Part shown: positions 11,942 through 22,857 of the stretch, one piece after another
Layout: each line of letters starts with the position of its first letter
How positions within the stretch are numbered: the first letter of the stretch is position 1
Assembly: GCF_051622035.1 (NCBI RefSeq)
Contig: NC_135367.1
Coordinates: 28,226,001-28,290,000, forward strand
Direction: 5' to 3'
DNA: 64,000 nucleotides
From: Arctopsyche grandis
Lineage: Eukaryota; Arthropoda; Insecta; Trichoptera; Hydropsychidae
Program-made: the position numbers and the translations under genes
The notes under the pieces: generated by a model
The model's database searches: none
What the model was told of the DNA's origin: nothing
The model's input: the letters and a program-made list of their open reading frames with translations, nothing else

Positions 11942-12082
11942 ACTTGATATATATGCACATATATATTGATATTGATATATATTGTCACATTCACTCAATA
12001 TATACATTCACCCAATATACATATATATATCGAAGAAAGGAACGGCAACAAAATGAAGGTTTCGTGTATCCAGCTCTCTTAA

Positions 12083-13303
12083 GGAAAAATTATAAAAAGA
12101 AAAACTTATCTACAAAGTCATAATTTAATACATAATTTTCTTATTTTCATAGTCTTTATAGTTTGCAAATTAAATCTTGTTTGTTACTTTGTTTCATATC
12201 TGAAAAGTATAAATAGAGTTTTTATTGTAATTACCGATACTTTTCGCTAATTAATTAGTGTGAATATTGATAGTTCTGCTGTGAAAAACTGTATATAACC
12301 AAAAACCTTACATATATGGGAAAATTATACGAGCTGTGCACAAAGTGATATTCCTATTTCAGAGGCAGCACTGAAAAATCTGCCTTTCATAAACGCCCCT
12401 TGATAGACATCAAATTGTCCTTTAGCCAACCGTAAGCCACTCTTCAGACACCGGATTATTCAGCCACTTTTCCTCCGAAACTCTCAGCCCCACCCAAAGG
12501 TTCGGATCTTTACCCTAACCCTAGAATCTCTGTACCTTCGTGGAAAATCTGCCACCCCCGTTCCCTTTTTTTTCAGCGTCGGATCTTACGCGGCCACTTT
12601 CCATTACCAATTTGAACAATGTGCCCATTCATAAAATTTTCAAGTCCGAAAAATCCATTTTCACGTCCCCGGGATTTTCGGGCTTGTCGAGAGCGAGAAC
12701 ACAATGGATGAAAAGCGGCTGATATTTCAGCGATATTTGCCCGCGTGTATGTTTCGTTCCTGGTTTTCCTCTCTTTGTCGTAATGTATTGCGTGCGCGTG
12801 TGTTTTCCCCAAAATATTCTGCCATCCCCTATGTTTTTCGCGTGAGATGTTTGCAAGTTTTAAACTGAGCCTTCTCTCGCTCTGCCGTCTTTAAGCTTAT
12901 TAGTAACCGTACTAGACTAAGCCTTTCGAGAGCTTTCTCATAACAAGTAATTCCGACTGCCGTAAGAATGGCAATTTACGTGCCGAAAATGTCGATGTCA
13001 TGTTGTTTTCAAATGAAAATTTCACACAGTTTGTTGTTGATACGCTCTTAGTTACTTCGATGCTGTGTATACGGATATTTAAGCACAATGAATGATTAAG
13101 ACATATTATATTTTTATATCGTCTCATTAAGCTCGATATTTCTGTTTTCTGTGTATTATATTTTGTGACGAATTTTAAGCCGTTGTTCTATGAAAAATCT
13201 TTTAATAAAACGATCATCTGAAAGATAATTTTCTCACATTCTTAAAATATAAATTCAACTTGATAATTATATACTCATCATTTTAAAATAGCGTGGCCAA
13301 AGG
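12083..13303. other. no gene seen
   Basis: Spacer between the two MITE copies. About 12,400-12,900 is GC-richer, with short overlapping ORFs in several frames and no recognisable protein. Confidence 0.35.
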
Positions 13304-13801
13304 TTAAGAGGGCTGGACACCAGGACCTTCTCCATACAACCGTATTACATTTCTCCCTTCCTCAATTATGACACTAGAGAAATTATTTTTAATATGCTAT
13401 GGATATCCATCATAGGCATGTTTCTATCTTTTTCTTTTTTTGATTAGTTATTTTTTATAGTAACTAGGAGCCACCAAATCTAAAAAATCGCCTCGTTTTT
13501 ACACCCACAAAAAGAGTCCAGAGTGCTAATTTAACGGTTGATTTAAAAAAAATACAATATGATTCTAATACCGATGATGAATTTTTTTTTAAAATTGGTC
13601 CAGTTTCAGAGGAGAAAACTGGAGAATACGAAACCTCGATTTTGTCGATTTAAAATAGGTATTATCTGGTCTGGGCGCAACTGTCGCATTCACTCAATAT
13701 ATGTATATATTGATATCTATATATTGTCGCATTCACTCAATATATATATCGAAGAAAGGAACGGCAATAAAATTAAGGTTTCGGGTATCCAGCCCTCTTA
13801 A
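13304..13801 (+). mobile_element. TTAA-flanked MITE, copy 2, intact
   Basis: A 498-bp element starting TTAAGAGGGCTGGACACC and ending GGGTATCCAGCCCTCTTAA, with terminal inverted repeats of about 18 bp inside a TTAA target duplication. It aligns with copy 1 across the whole length, including the region where copy 1 carries the RTE insertion, so it serves as the empty-site reference. It lies about 95 bp beyond the stop codon of kelch gene K1. Non-autonomous, with no ORF. Confidence 0.9.
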
Positions 13802-13873
13802 TACCGAGTGATACAAACACAACTTTCCAAGTATTTTTTAAATAAAAACAATATGTAATTTCCAATTTAATAA

Positions 13874-13879
13874 TTTATT
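13874..13879 (-). terminator. polyadenylation signal of kelch gene K1
   Basis: AATAAA on the minus strand, 17 nt after the K1 stop codon (13897-13899). Its position and strand fit 3' end formation. The call rests on motif and location only. Confidence 0.5.
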
Positions 13880-13896
13880 TATGAGATTTGACTATG

Positions 13897-16241
13897 CTAT
13901 TTTGTAACAATATTTGACTGAAACAAGTTAGTAATTTTAACGTATAATGTATCCATTATACATATATCATAATCCCACGGTAGCTCTATAACAGTAACAT
14001 TTTGTCGTCCTACACCAAGTGACGCCAAATTATTCCAAACTTTTTTCACAGGATCAAATTCTGCTACTGATGTATTGTCTGATACTCCACCTGATATAAA
14101 CATATAAATTATTAAAATCTTATTAATTCTAAATAATTATTAATAAATATAACATATTTACAGCCATACGAACCAACATAAAACGGTCTGTTTCTCAAAG
14201 TTCCAACTCCAACCCAACCACCGAATGGGATCTTGCTGATTAACATCCAAGTATCAATTCTGGGATCATATCGCTCCATCTCCAATTGGGGATCTTTCCC
14301 GTAATCTTCTTTATAGCCTCCGATTGCATAAATATACTCTCCAGCGGCTGCTAGCTGTATATTCATAATTTCCAATAAAAATTTGAAATATATGCAACTA
14401 TTTGATTTAAACAAATAAAAATACATACATTAAAATAGGTACGAGTACGATTCATCGATGATTTAATCTGCCAACGATCAGCTTTTACGTTATAAACAAC
14501 AACACTGTTGAAAAATTGATTTTTATCTCTACCTCCAGCCACATAAACTTCATCTCCAACTGTCGCAACTCCAAATGCTTCTCTATTTATAATCATAGGC
14601 ATCACATATGACCAGGTTCTATTTACTAAATCCCATCTATGGACAATGAACATGAACATCAGATTTATCATTATATCTTGATCTCAAAGTCGACTGATTC
14701 AATCCTATTGGAAGGTTTTTGTTTCTAAAATTCATCCCTTTACTTATTTGTGACCAATTCTTAGGGATACTTAAGAAGTAGTCAAAAATAATAAAGGAAC
14801 TTAAGGTGATTTATTTTAAACAAGTCACAACATTCCCACTCAATATTTATCTTAAGGATCAGCTGAAGGTTTTCCATCATTGGGGAGAATGTTCAGTTGA
14901 TCCTAGATTGGAACTTCACCCAGTCATGAAGATGGTTTTGCAATAAGATGTAGAAGTTTTACATGTTTACATAACCTTGATTGATGATCTTATAATTTAA
15001 AATATAGTTTCTAACTATTTAATACCGACCTTTCGACAGTTTTAAGAGCTCCATTTTCTCCCATACCACCAATCGCATAAACTACTGCTGATCGACCTTT
15101 TCCAATAACAGCAATACCAAAATTATATCGTGATTCCTGTAAAGGTGCAATCGTTGTAACTCTGCCGTTTGTCAAATTATAAGATGTCACCTATGTAGGA
15201 ATTTGAGCAAATATGAATAGTTTAATTTTTTTTGTAGATGATAATTTTAGTGAAATATAATTTGTACCGTATTTGAAGTTGCTTTATCAATTCCACCGAT
15301 TATCATGAGCGAATCATCCACAAAAGCCGCCCCAAATCGAATTTTACTATTACTTATTTTTTTTAGTCGGTTCCAAGAGTATGAAGAAGCGTCGTAGATT
15401 TCTACGACGTCTGCTGTCTACATAAAAAAATATATATTTGTAGAAACAATTATTCTTATATTTAAAGTAAGAAAATATTAAACATATGGTAAAGGTTACG
15501 GAAACATGGAAGCTTCCCACAGCCAGGAATTTTTGAAAGGATTTTCGTGGCTTCGTTCGAGGAGATGTTAGAGCTGATCTTTGATCTGGGAAGAGATGAT
15601 ATCGCAGTGCTTCCAAAAAATAAGGACGACTCTCAGTCGATGGAAAAGTACTGGGTTCTACGACTGACAACAAATACTGAAAGTATTCAAAAATGGTTAA
15701 ATTAAATAGTTATTTAAATTTTGAATTTTTGAATGATTTAATGATTTTACCTCAGCGGATAAAAGTGGCAACCGTACGAATTCTATAAGAAAATGCAACT
15801 CTGTCGTAGGATTCAAATGGTTGTAAGCCAGCCATCTTGTCACACTTTCAAAAACGACACTTTCCGAATACACGTTTAGATCATCGGACTCGATCAACCT
15901 CACGAAAAATTCCCGTTTCAACTGAAGGAAGTCATCTTTAAGTTGAATCTATAATCAAAGAACAGTTTTACCCTCTAATAATTTAACAATTAACAATTTT
16001 AATTTTATACTCACTTCCATAAAATGGCATCTAGCGAATTCGAAGGCCTTTACAATTTGATTCTCGTCGTATTGGTTCGAATACAGCAAAACTGTTAGCC
16101 AAACTGGATTATTTTCGCACATTTTACCATATACATAAGTAGTATCAACGCGTAGTACTCGCATAAAATACAATTCACAATGATCAACGTCAAAAATATA
16201 AACAACCGTAAAATGCAGATTAAAGTCATTATCTTATGCAT
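13897..16241 (-). CDS. K1: BACK-kelch protein without BTB; signal peptide out of frame
   Basis: Eight exons joined by GT-AG introns: A 16015-16241, B 15751-15948, C 15500-15676, D 15268-15417, E 15030-15190, F 14429-14636, G 14174-14354, H 13897-14090. Exons A-C give a BACK domain (LIESDDLNVYSE, FVRLPLLSAE). Exons D-H give six kelch blades with GG pairs (IIGG, YAIGG, VAGG, YAIGG). No BTB domain precedes BACK. An ATG at 16239-16241 opens a good signal-peptide frame (MHKIMTLICILRLFIFLTLI), but that frame differs from the BACK frame. Compared with K2 there is about 35 nt of extra sequence between them. The in-frame ATG at 16162-16164 would give about 472 residues without a signal peptide. The C-terminus is about 20 residues longer than in K2/K3. 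It could be a functional cytosolic variant or an early pseudogene. Confidence 0.75.
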
Positions 16242-17096
16242 GTTATTCACTGAATTATTTATCTACCAATAAGAATATTCTATGAAACAAACAACTAACA
16301 TTGATTAAATATTCCATACACAGAGTTTTTCTTATCTTTCATGTGGTTAGCTATATCTTCAATTCCTTTTATCTTTATTTGTTACATTTAAAAATTCAAT
16401 AGATTGAGTTGAATCTTCCAAATATAATGCTGGTTTGATATTTTTGGGGCTGGATGAATTGTAGGATTATCAATATTCATTTAGAAGATTTTATATTTAA
16501 AGGTGTATTTTTATTTATAGAAAATATACGAGGTTAAGTTTTCGTCAAAATTTTTTTTAAGTTCATAACTGTTAGATAAAACATTTTTTTTTTGTTTGAG
16601 ATATAAGAAAATTGGAAAATATCACTGATTAGATTCATGTTTACGTATATTGTAAAATATAATTCCATAAAAACTCTACGTTGGTGTAAAATATTAATCT
16701 ATGGTGTATTGTTGATTTTCATATCCAAAGCTCAATGTATGTATATATTTATAATAAAAATCTCATATAATCATATCAGCAACACATTTAATAGTTTGAG
16801 CTTTATTTATTGTACTAATTTTCACATTAAAAGCAATACATGTCGCATAAAAAAATCTTCGTAATAATTCATTATCAATGATCAAAATACTCCTTGAAAA
16901 ATATCTTCATCATCTTTTATGAAACTTCACTCTCATTATTCCTACTGATATATCTTCTTATTGGAAATTATTACAGTTTTATCTTCCAAAAACAATGACG
17001 CACTGATATATGTTAAGACATATAATACATATGTTTATTTCTTATCACATAGATACATAGTAAAATATATTTTCAAAAAAGTTTTAAAAAAAATGA
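16242..17096. other. spacer between K1 and K2
   Basis: No exon found. The segment at about 16,960-17,095 resembles the 3' flank of K3 (about 19,665-19,800): both contain TTATCTTCCAAAAACAATGA and ATACATAGTAAAATATA. The cluster's duplication unit therefore includes 3' flanking DNA. Confidence 0.5.
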
Positions 17097-17102
17097 TTTA
17101 TT
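17097..17102 (-). terminator. polyadenylation signal of kelch gene K2
   Basis: AATAAA on the minus strand about 36 nt past the K2 stop codon. Motif and position only. Confidence 0.45.
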
Positions 17103-17138
17103 GTACAGAAACACGATCTAAAAGTATTTAACAAATCA

Positions 17139-19076
17139 TTATATTTCATAATTCCATGGCAGTTCCACCATTATAACACCATTACGTCCAATTGTTAGCG
17201 GTGCTAAATCATTCCATACTCCTTTCTCAGGATCATATTCTTGCACTCTTGTGATATCTTTTTCTCCACCTAATATGCACATTATTATGTTTATGTAATA
17301 AATATTAAACCTTTTTTGCAATATATAAGTTAATGTTTGATGTTAAACTAACCAACATAAAACGGTCTTCCCATCAATGTTCCACTTCCTAACCAACCAC
17401 CGAACGGGATCGATTCGATTAACTTCCAAGTATCTCTTCTGGGATCATAACGCTCGACTTCAAGTTGAGGATCTTGCCCAAAAAGTTCACTATATCCTCC
17501 AATTGCATAAATATGTTCACCAGCCACTGTTAACTACATATAAGCAATACACACTTATTTATTTATACATGCATGTGCTATATTAAACGTGATTCAAATA
17601 AGAATAATTAAGGACATACGCTACAATGACTCCTAACATGATACATCGACGCTTTTATCACCCAACGATCACTTTTTATATTGTAAACTTCCATGCTGTT
17701 GTAGTATTTGTTTTCCGACAACGAGTAACCTCCAGCTACATAAATATTATCACCAATTGTTGCCACTCCAACTTTTTCTCTTTTCATTAACATTGGCGAT
17801 ACATAAAACCATTTTCGGTTTTCTGCATCCCATCTATGAGTCGATTAAACGATTTTATAAAAACTTTGCTATTATCATGTTTTTAAATGTTTACAAAGCT
17901 GATACTCACTTTTCAACAGTTCTCAAGGCTGAAGTTTCTCCCCGGCCACCGATAGCATATATAATTGTTAATTGACCCTCTCCAACAACAGCAACACCCA
18001 TATTACATCGTGCTTCTTGTAAAGATGCCATCGTTGAAACTGTACCGGATTTTAAATTATATGACACCACCTAAGAATTTGTTAGATTAGATGTGAGTTG
18101 CTTCATTCAAATTATGTCATGTCATGCAAGTTAAATATGTACCGTGTCCGTAAGTACTTCCCAAAGCCCGCCGATGCACATAAGTGAATCCTCCACAAAA
18201 GCGGCTCCATAAGAATATCTTTTGGAACCTAATGCTTTTAATAGTTTCCAAGAGTCAAGAGTTGCGTCATAGATTTCCATAACATCTGATTTCTGTATGA
18301 AAGTAGGTATATGCATATTGGTTACGTGCTTTTTTAATTTAAAAACGCATTAATCGTCTGATATAAAATTACGTCTAAATCCCAGTGTCCTACGGATAGA
18401 TATTTTTGGTAGGATTTTCGTTGTTTTGTCCGAGGAGATATCATAGTTGGTCTTTGATCTGGGAAGAGATGGTATCGCAGAGCTTCCAAAAAATACGGTC
18501 GGCTCTCAGATGATGCGAATATGTAGGGCTCTACGTCTGACATTAAATACTGAAAGCATAAAAAATAGTTACATAAAACAATAAATATTCTGGAAAACTA
18601 TTGTGATATTACATACCTCTGCAGATAATAGCGGCAATCGCACACATTCTATAAGAAGATGCAAATTGGCTTCTGGTTTCATGTGATTAAATTCCAGCCA
18701 TCGCTTTACACTTTCAAATACGATATTTTCCGAATATGCATTTAATTCATCAGGCTTAATAAGTCTTGTGAAAAATTCCAATTTTAGTTCGAGAAAGTCA
18801 TCTTTTAAGTGAATCTACAATTATGCAAAAATATATATATTTATTAGTAATTAGTATTACATTTTCAATAAATGCACTTTATTTTGTACTCACTTCCATA
18901 AAATTGTGTCGAGCGTATTCAAATGCCTTTTCAATTTCACTTTCATCGTATTGATCGGGATTCAACAAAACTGTCAACCAATCTGAATCGTCAATCTTAC
19001 TCTCACATATTGTGATACTTAAAAACAATATCAAAATTGAAATGTTTAAAATCATTTTATTCGATTGGTGGCCCAT
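17139..19076 (-). CDS. K2: predicted secreted BACK-kelch protein lacking BTB
   Basis: Eight exons, all with GT-AG junctions and consistent phases: A 18894-19076, B 18617-18814, C 18373-18549, D 18143-18292, E 17910-18070, F 17620-17833, G 17353-17533, H 17139-17269. The predicted protein is about 464 residues. Residues 8-26 are a hydrophobic signal peptide (MILNISILILFLSITI, ending CES). BACK follows at about residues 30-150 (FEYARHNFMEV, then RLIKPDELNAYSE and CVRLPLLSAE). A linker and six kelch blades run from about residue 187 to the end (MCIGG, YAIGG, VAGG, YAIGG, then EKGVWNDL). Canonical KLHL proteins use an N-terminal BTB to bind CUL3; here there is no room for one between signal peptide and BACK. 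The start ATG gives the signal peptide directly. A secreted, CUL3-independent role is inference; the molecular target is unknown. Confidence 0.85.
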
Positions 19077-19363
19077 GATGAAGTGATGCTATCTACTATT
19101 TGTGTCTTATTTTAAATGAAACGCGTTGTCATCAATCTTATCTTTATTCAATGGTGTTTTAAACCTAAGATATGATTATATGTTGTTTTTAATACAATAT
19201 TTAGTAAGTCGGTAATATACTTTATGTATTGTATCTTTTAATCTCTCATCTGATTCTCGTGTTTTTAGATTTTAATCATAATCTTACGCATTCATGGCAT
19301 CCATAAATAACACAAAATAAAATCCTGTAATATTATATTTTAACAGTTTGTAAATAAACTTAC

Positions 19364-19512
19364 TTCCATAAAATGGTGAAGAGCGAATTGAATCATTGGT
19401 ACTCTGATTCTCATTGTACAGATTGGGATCCAACAAAACTTTTAGCGAATCTTCTAAATCTAATCTAATCTAATCTAATCTAAATCTTCAGTTTTACTCT
19501 CACATTTCCTAT
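19364..19512 (-). pseudogene. solitary relic of kelch exon A
   Basis: On the minus strand this resembles exon A of K2/K3. It keeps the donor region (TTTTATGGAA|GTAAGT), the stretch encoding the BACK start and part of the signal peptide region. The frame is broken, and a TCTAA pentanucleotide expansion (about 19,460-19,490) interrupts it. No other exon of this copy lies nearby. It is the remains of a further gene copy or of a partial duplication. Confidence 0.6.
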
Positions 19513-19911
19513 CGAGTTGTTGTTATTCTTTCAAATATGTATGTATGTACGTATGTATAATGCAATGCTGAAAACGCCACTCAAATAATGTAATTAAAAA
19601 TATGATAAAATATTGCAAATACATTTTTTCTATCGATATATCATTTAATTTGAAATTATCTTTGCACAAATTTATCTTCCAAAAACAATGATATAAGTAA
19701 AGACATATAATGTCAATTGACATATAATGTCAATTGACATATATGTCAATTTCTTACCACATAACATACATAGTAAAATATACTTCGATAGTGCAGTTGT
19801 TTGATATATAATATGTATTTTGATTGAACAATAAATATTTACAAAAATAAAAAGTTTTAGAGAAAATAAGCTATTTTATAGAAATATGATCTAAAAGTAT
19901 TTAACAAATCA

Positions 19912-21798
19912 TTATATTTCATAATTCCATGGCAGTTCTACCATTATAACACCATTACGTCCAATTGTTAGCGGTGCTAAATCATTCCATACTCCTTTCT
20001 CAGGATCATATTCTTGCATCATTGTATTGTCTTTTTCTCCACCTAATATGTACATTATTATGTTTATTTAATAAATATTAAATCTTTTTTGCAATATATA
20101 AGATTATGTTTGATGTTAAACTAACCAACATAAAATGGTCTTCCCATCATAGTCCCACTTCCTAACCAACCACCGAATTCGATCGATTCGATTAACTTCC
20201 AAGTATCTCTTCTGGGATCATAGCGTTCAACTTCAAGTTGGGCATCTGAATATCCAAACCTTTTTGCATACCCTCCAATTGCATAAATATACTCTCCAGC
20301 AACTGTTAACTACATGTTATCAATAATTAATAAATTATTAAAATATATCGCACATTATAAATAAAAAAAAACATACACTACAATGATTCCTAACACGATT
20401 CATTGGCGATTTTGGCACCCAACGATCAATTTTTGTATTGTAAACTTCCATACTGTTGTAGTAAAAGCCTTCATCAAAGGAGTGACCTCCGGCTACATAA
20501 ATATCATTACCGATTGTCGCCACTCCAACTGCTTCTCTTTTCATTAACATCGGCATTACATAAACCCATTTTAGATTTTTAGTATCCCATCTGAGAACAA
20601 TTAATATATCGATTATATAGGTAATTTGACGATCATCATGTTTTTTAATGTTTACAGAGCTGATACTGACTTTTCAACAGTTCTTAAGGCTGTATCTTCT
20701 CCCCAACCACCGATCGCATAAATAGCTGTTGATTGCTCCTCCTCAACAACGGCAATACCCATATTATATCGTGCATCTTGTAAAGGTGCCATCGTGGTCG
20801 ATTTTCCCGATTTTAAATCATACGATAACACCTAAGAACTCGTACAAGTGGATATCAGACGATTTATGTACTATCGAGTCTTTAATACAAAATAAAATGT
20901 ACCTCATTTTTAGTCTCATTAAAATATCCGCCAATGACCATTAGTGAATCCTTCACAAAAGCAGCTCCATAATAATATATTTCTTTAGATTCGAAATTTA
21001 TTAATTCAGACCAACAATCGAGAGCTGCGTTATAGATTTCTACTACAGGTGATTTCTGTGTTAAATGTTAAAGTTTGATAATTGGTATTTTAATTTCGAA
21101 ACATCTTAGGGCTGAAGTAACATTACCGTTGGTTTCGAACTTATAGCCAGGAACTTTTGGAACGATTTTCTAGGTTTAGTCTGAGGGGATGTCATAGTTG
21201 GTCTTTGATCTGGGAACAGATGATATCGCAGAGCTTCCACAAAATACGGATGGCTCTTAGATGATGCAAAAATGTAGGGATCTACATCTGACATTAAATA
21301 CTGAAAGCATAAAAAATAGTTACGTAAAACATTAAATATTTTGGAAAACTATTGTGAAATTAGATACCTCTGCAGATAAAAGCGGCAATCGCACGAATTC
21401 AAGGAGTAAATGCAAAAAATATTGTGGTTTTAAATGTTTAAATGCCAGCCATCTTTTTACACTTTCAAATACGATTTCCTCCGAATGTGCATTTAAATCA
21501 TCAGGTTCAATGAGTCTTGTAAAAAATTCCAAATTCAACTGAAGAAATTCATCTTCTAATTGAATCTTGAATTATAAAATAAATTTATATTTTTCAGTCA
21601 AGATGATATTTTAAATAATTTTAATTTGATACTCACTTCCATAAAATTGTGTCGAGCGAATTGAAAGGCTGTTTCGATTTGTTTTTCATCGTAGTCTTTG
21701 GGATGCAACAAAACATACAACCAGTCTGGATCGTCAAATTTACTTTCGCATATTTTGATACTTATAAATAGTATCAAAATTGAAATTTTTAAATTCAT
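19912..21798 (-). CDS. K3: predicted secreted BACK-kelch protein lacking BTB
   Basis: Eight exons with GT-AG introns: A 21637-21798, B 21368-21565, C 21127-21300, D 20903-21055, E 20671-20831, F 20377-20590, G 20126-20309, H 19912-20042. The predicted protein is about 458 residues. The signal peptide starts at the first ATG (MNLKISILILFISIKI, ending CES). BACK has RLIEPDDLNAHSE and FVRLPLLSAE. Six kelch blades follow (MVIGG, YAIGG, VAGG, YAIGG). Exons G and H are almost identical to K2, while exon D is strongly diverged, with roughly half its residues changed. Exons B and C are intermediate. A TATA-like box lies about 65-75 bp upstream of the ATG. All exons are open, so the gene is probably functional. 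Extracellular function is inferred. Confidence 0.85.
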
Positions 21799-21863
21799 AA
21801 CGAGTGGAAGATTTTCTCGTAGAATCCGATCAAAATGAGGTGTTGCAACTCACTCGAAATCTT

Positions 21864-21875
21864 ATTTTATATAAA
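21864..21875 (-). promoter_or_regulatory. TATA-like box of K3
   Basis: Minus-strand TTTATATAAAAT about 66-77 nt before the K3 start codon, which leaves space for a short leader. The GTGAGTTGC just downstream is a possible start region. A motif related to ACTCACTCGAAAT also occurs upstream of psi-K4 (near 24,942-24,955), so promoter sequence was duplicated with the genes. Confidence 0.5.
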
Positions 21876-22079
21876 AATCAAGACGTATTTTACTCCATTT
21901 ATCTAATCTCCGTTCAATTGTATCATTATTATTTTCGTAGAATATTTGATATTATTATTTTTTTTCAATACTATCAGATTCAGATAAACTGTATGTATTG
22001 TGCCACTTTTGTTTATTTGTGACACAATATCGTTCAAATGACGAGCACGACTTGAATCTGATGATGGAGATTATTATTA

Positions 22080-22848
22080 ACTAGTGAATAGCCCGATGAA
22101 ACATCATCGCATGGGTATAAAATTATTATATACTCGTATAAACCTAAAAAACCGTTATTTTCGTAGACTCTCATAGATAGTTTTCAATTCTTTATTTGTA
22201 ATAATTTTCAATTCTTAAAGTTAAAGTGAACAAAATGTTAATTTAAGTTAACAAAATGTAATATTTTCCGATTATACACAAACGGTCATTGACCTCGTAA
22301 CGTTGAATATTATTATTACACATAACAAATTACGTGCATATACATATGATGTGTATTTACAAACACGTATTCTGGGCAAGGATATGGCGTCCGGCGCGGA
22401 CTCGTGAGAACATCGCGTTTGGATCGGAGGGTCCGAGCTTCGATTCCCGGCACCCGCGGTGAATGAAATCAATTTTTTTCTCGAATATCGTCAAAATATA
22501 AATAATTTAAATTTAAATTTAAATTTAATTAAAAATAAATATATAAAAAAATGGTTCAAAACCTCGTTAAATGAAATTATTAAAATTAAGTATTTTTATA
22601 TGGCGAGAAGGAATATTTCAATTAATGTTTAAAAAAAAAGTCGAAATGAAGAATTGGATTTGGCGTGATGTTCGCGACCATTAGCTCAATTTAGACCTAT
22701 ATTCAGGCTATTTGGGGTTCGAGTCGCGACAAAGTCTTCTCGTCGAAAAATGAATTTATCGATTTTTATCGATTCATTCATTATGTTTGGCGAGAGTTAG
22801 GACACACACACACACACAGATTACCGTCTTTATATATATGATATGATA
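22080..22848 (+). mobile_element. composite SINE-like insertion with two tRNA-like boxes
   Basis: It begins near CTAGTGAATAGCCCGATGAA and ends in an (AC)n run followed by GATTACCGTCTTTATATATA, a terminus of the type seen in RTE-driven insect elements. Two internal parts look tRNA-derived. One spans 22,378-22,455, with TATGGCGTCCGGC and a B-box-like CTTCGATTCCCGG. The other spans 22,655-22,735, with TTTGGCGTGATG and GGGTTCGAGTCG. It sits where the 3' end of pseudogene psi-K4 should be and probably helped destroy it. Boundaries are approximate. Confidence 0.45.
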
Positions 22849-22857
22849 TCAATTAAT

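Larger units (their letters stand above)
10151..12082 (+). mobile_element. TTAA-flanked MITE, copy 1, split by an RTE insertion
   Basis: It starts TTAAGAGGGCTGGACACC and ends with the near reverse complement, GTATCCAGCTCTCTTAA. The terminal inverted repeats of about 18 bp include or are flanked by the TTAA target typical of piggyBac-like transposition. Without the inserted LINE (10575-11941) it is about 560 bp. It matches the uninterrupted copy at 13304-13801 along its length. There is no transposase ORF, so it is non-autonomous. A 25-T run lies at 10269-10293. Confidence 0.85.

Noticed and set aside
22372-22400. CRISPR-like or other prokaryotic features in repeats of the window
   Set aside because: The repeats are eukaryotic SINE/microsatellite types, with introns and polyadenylation signals nearby; nothing prokaryotic was seen.
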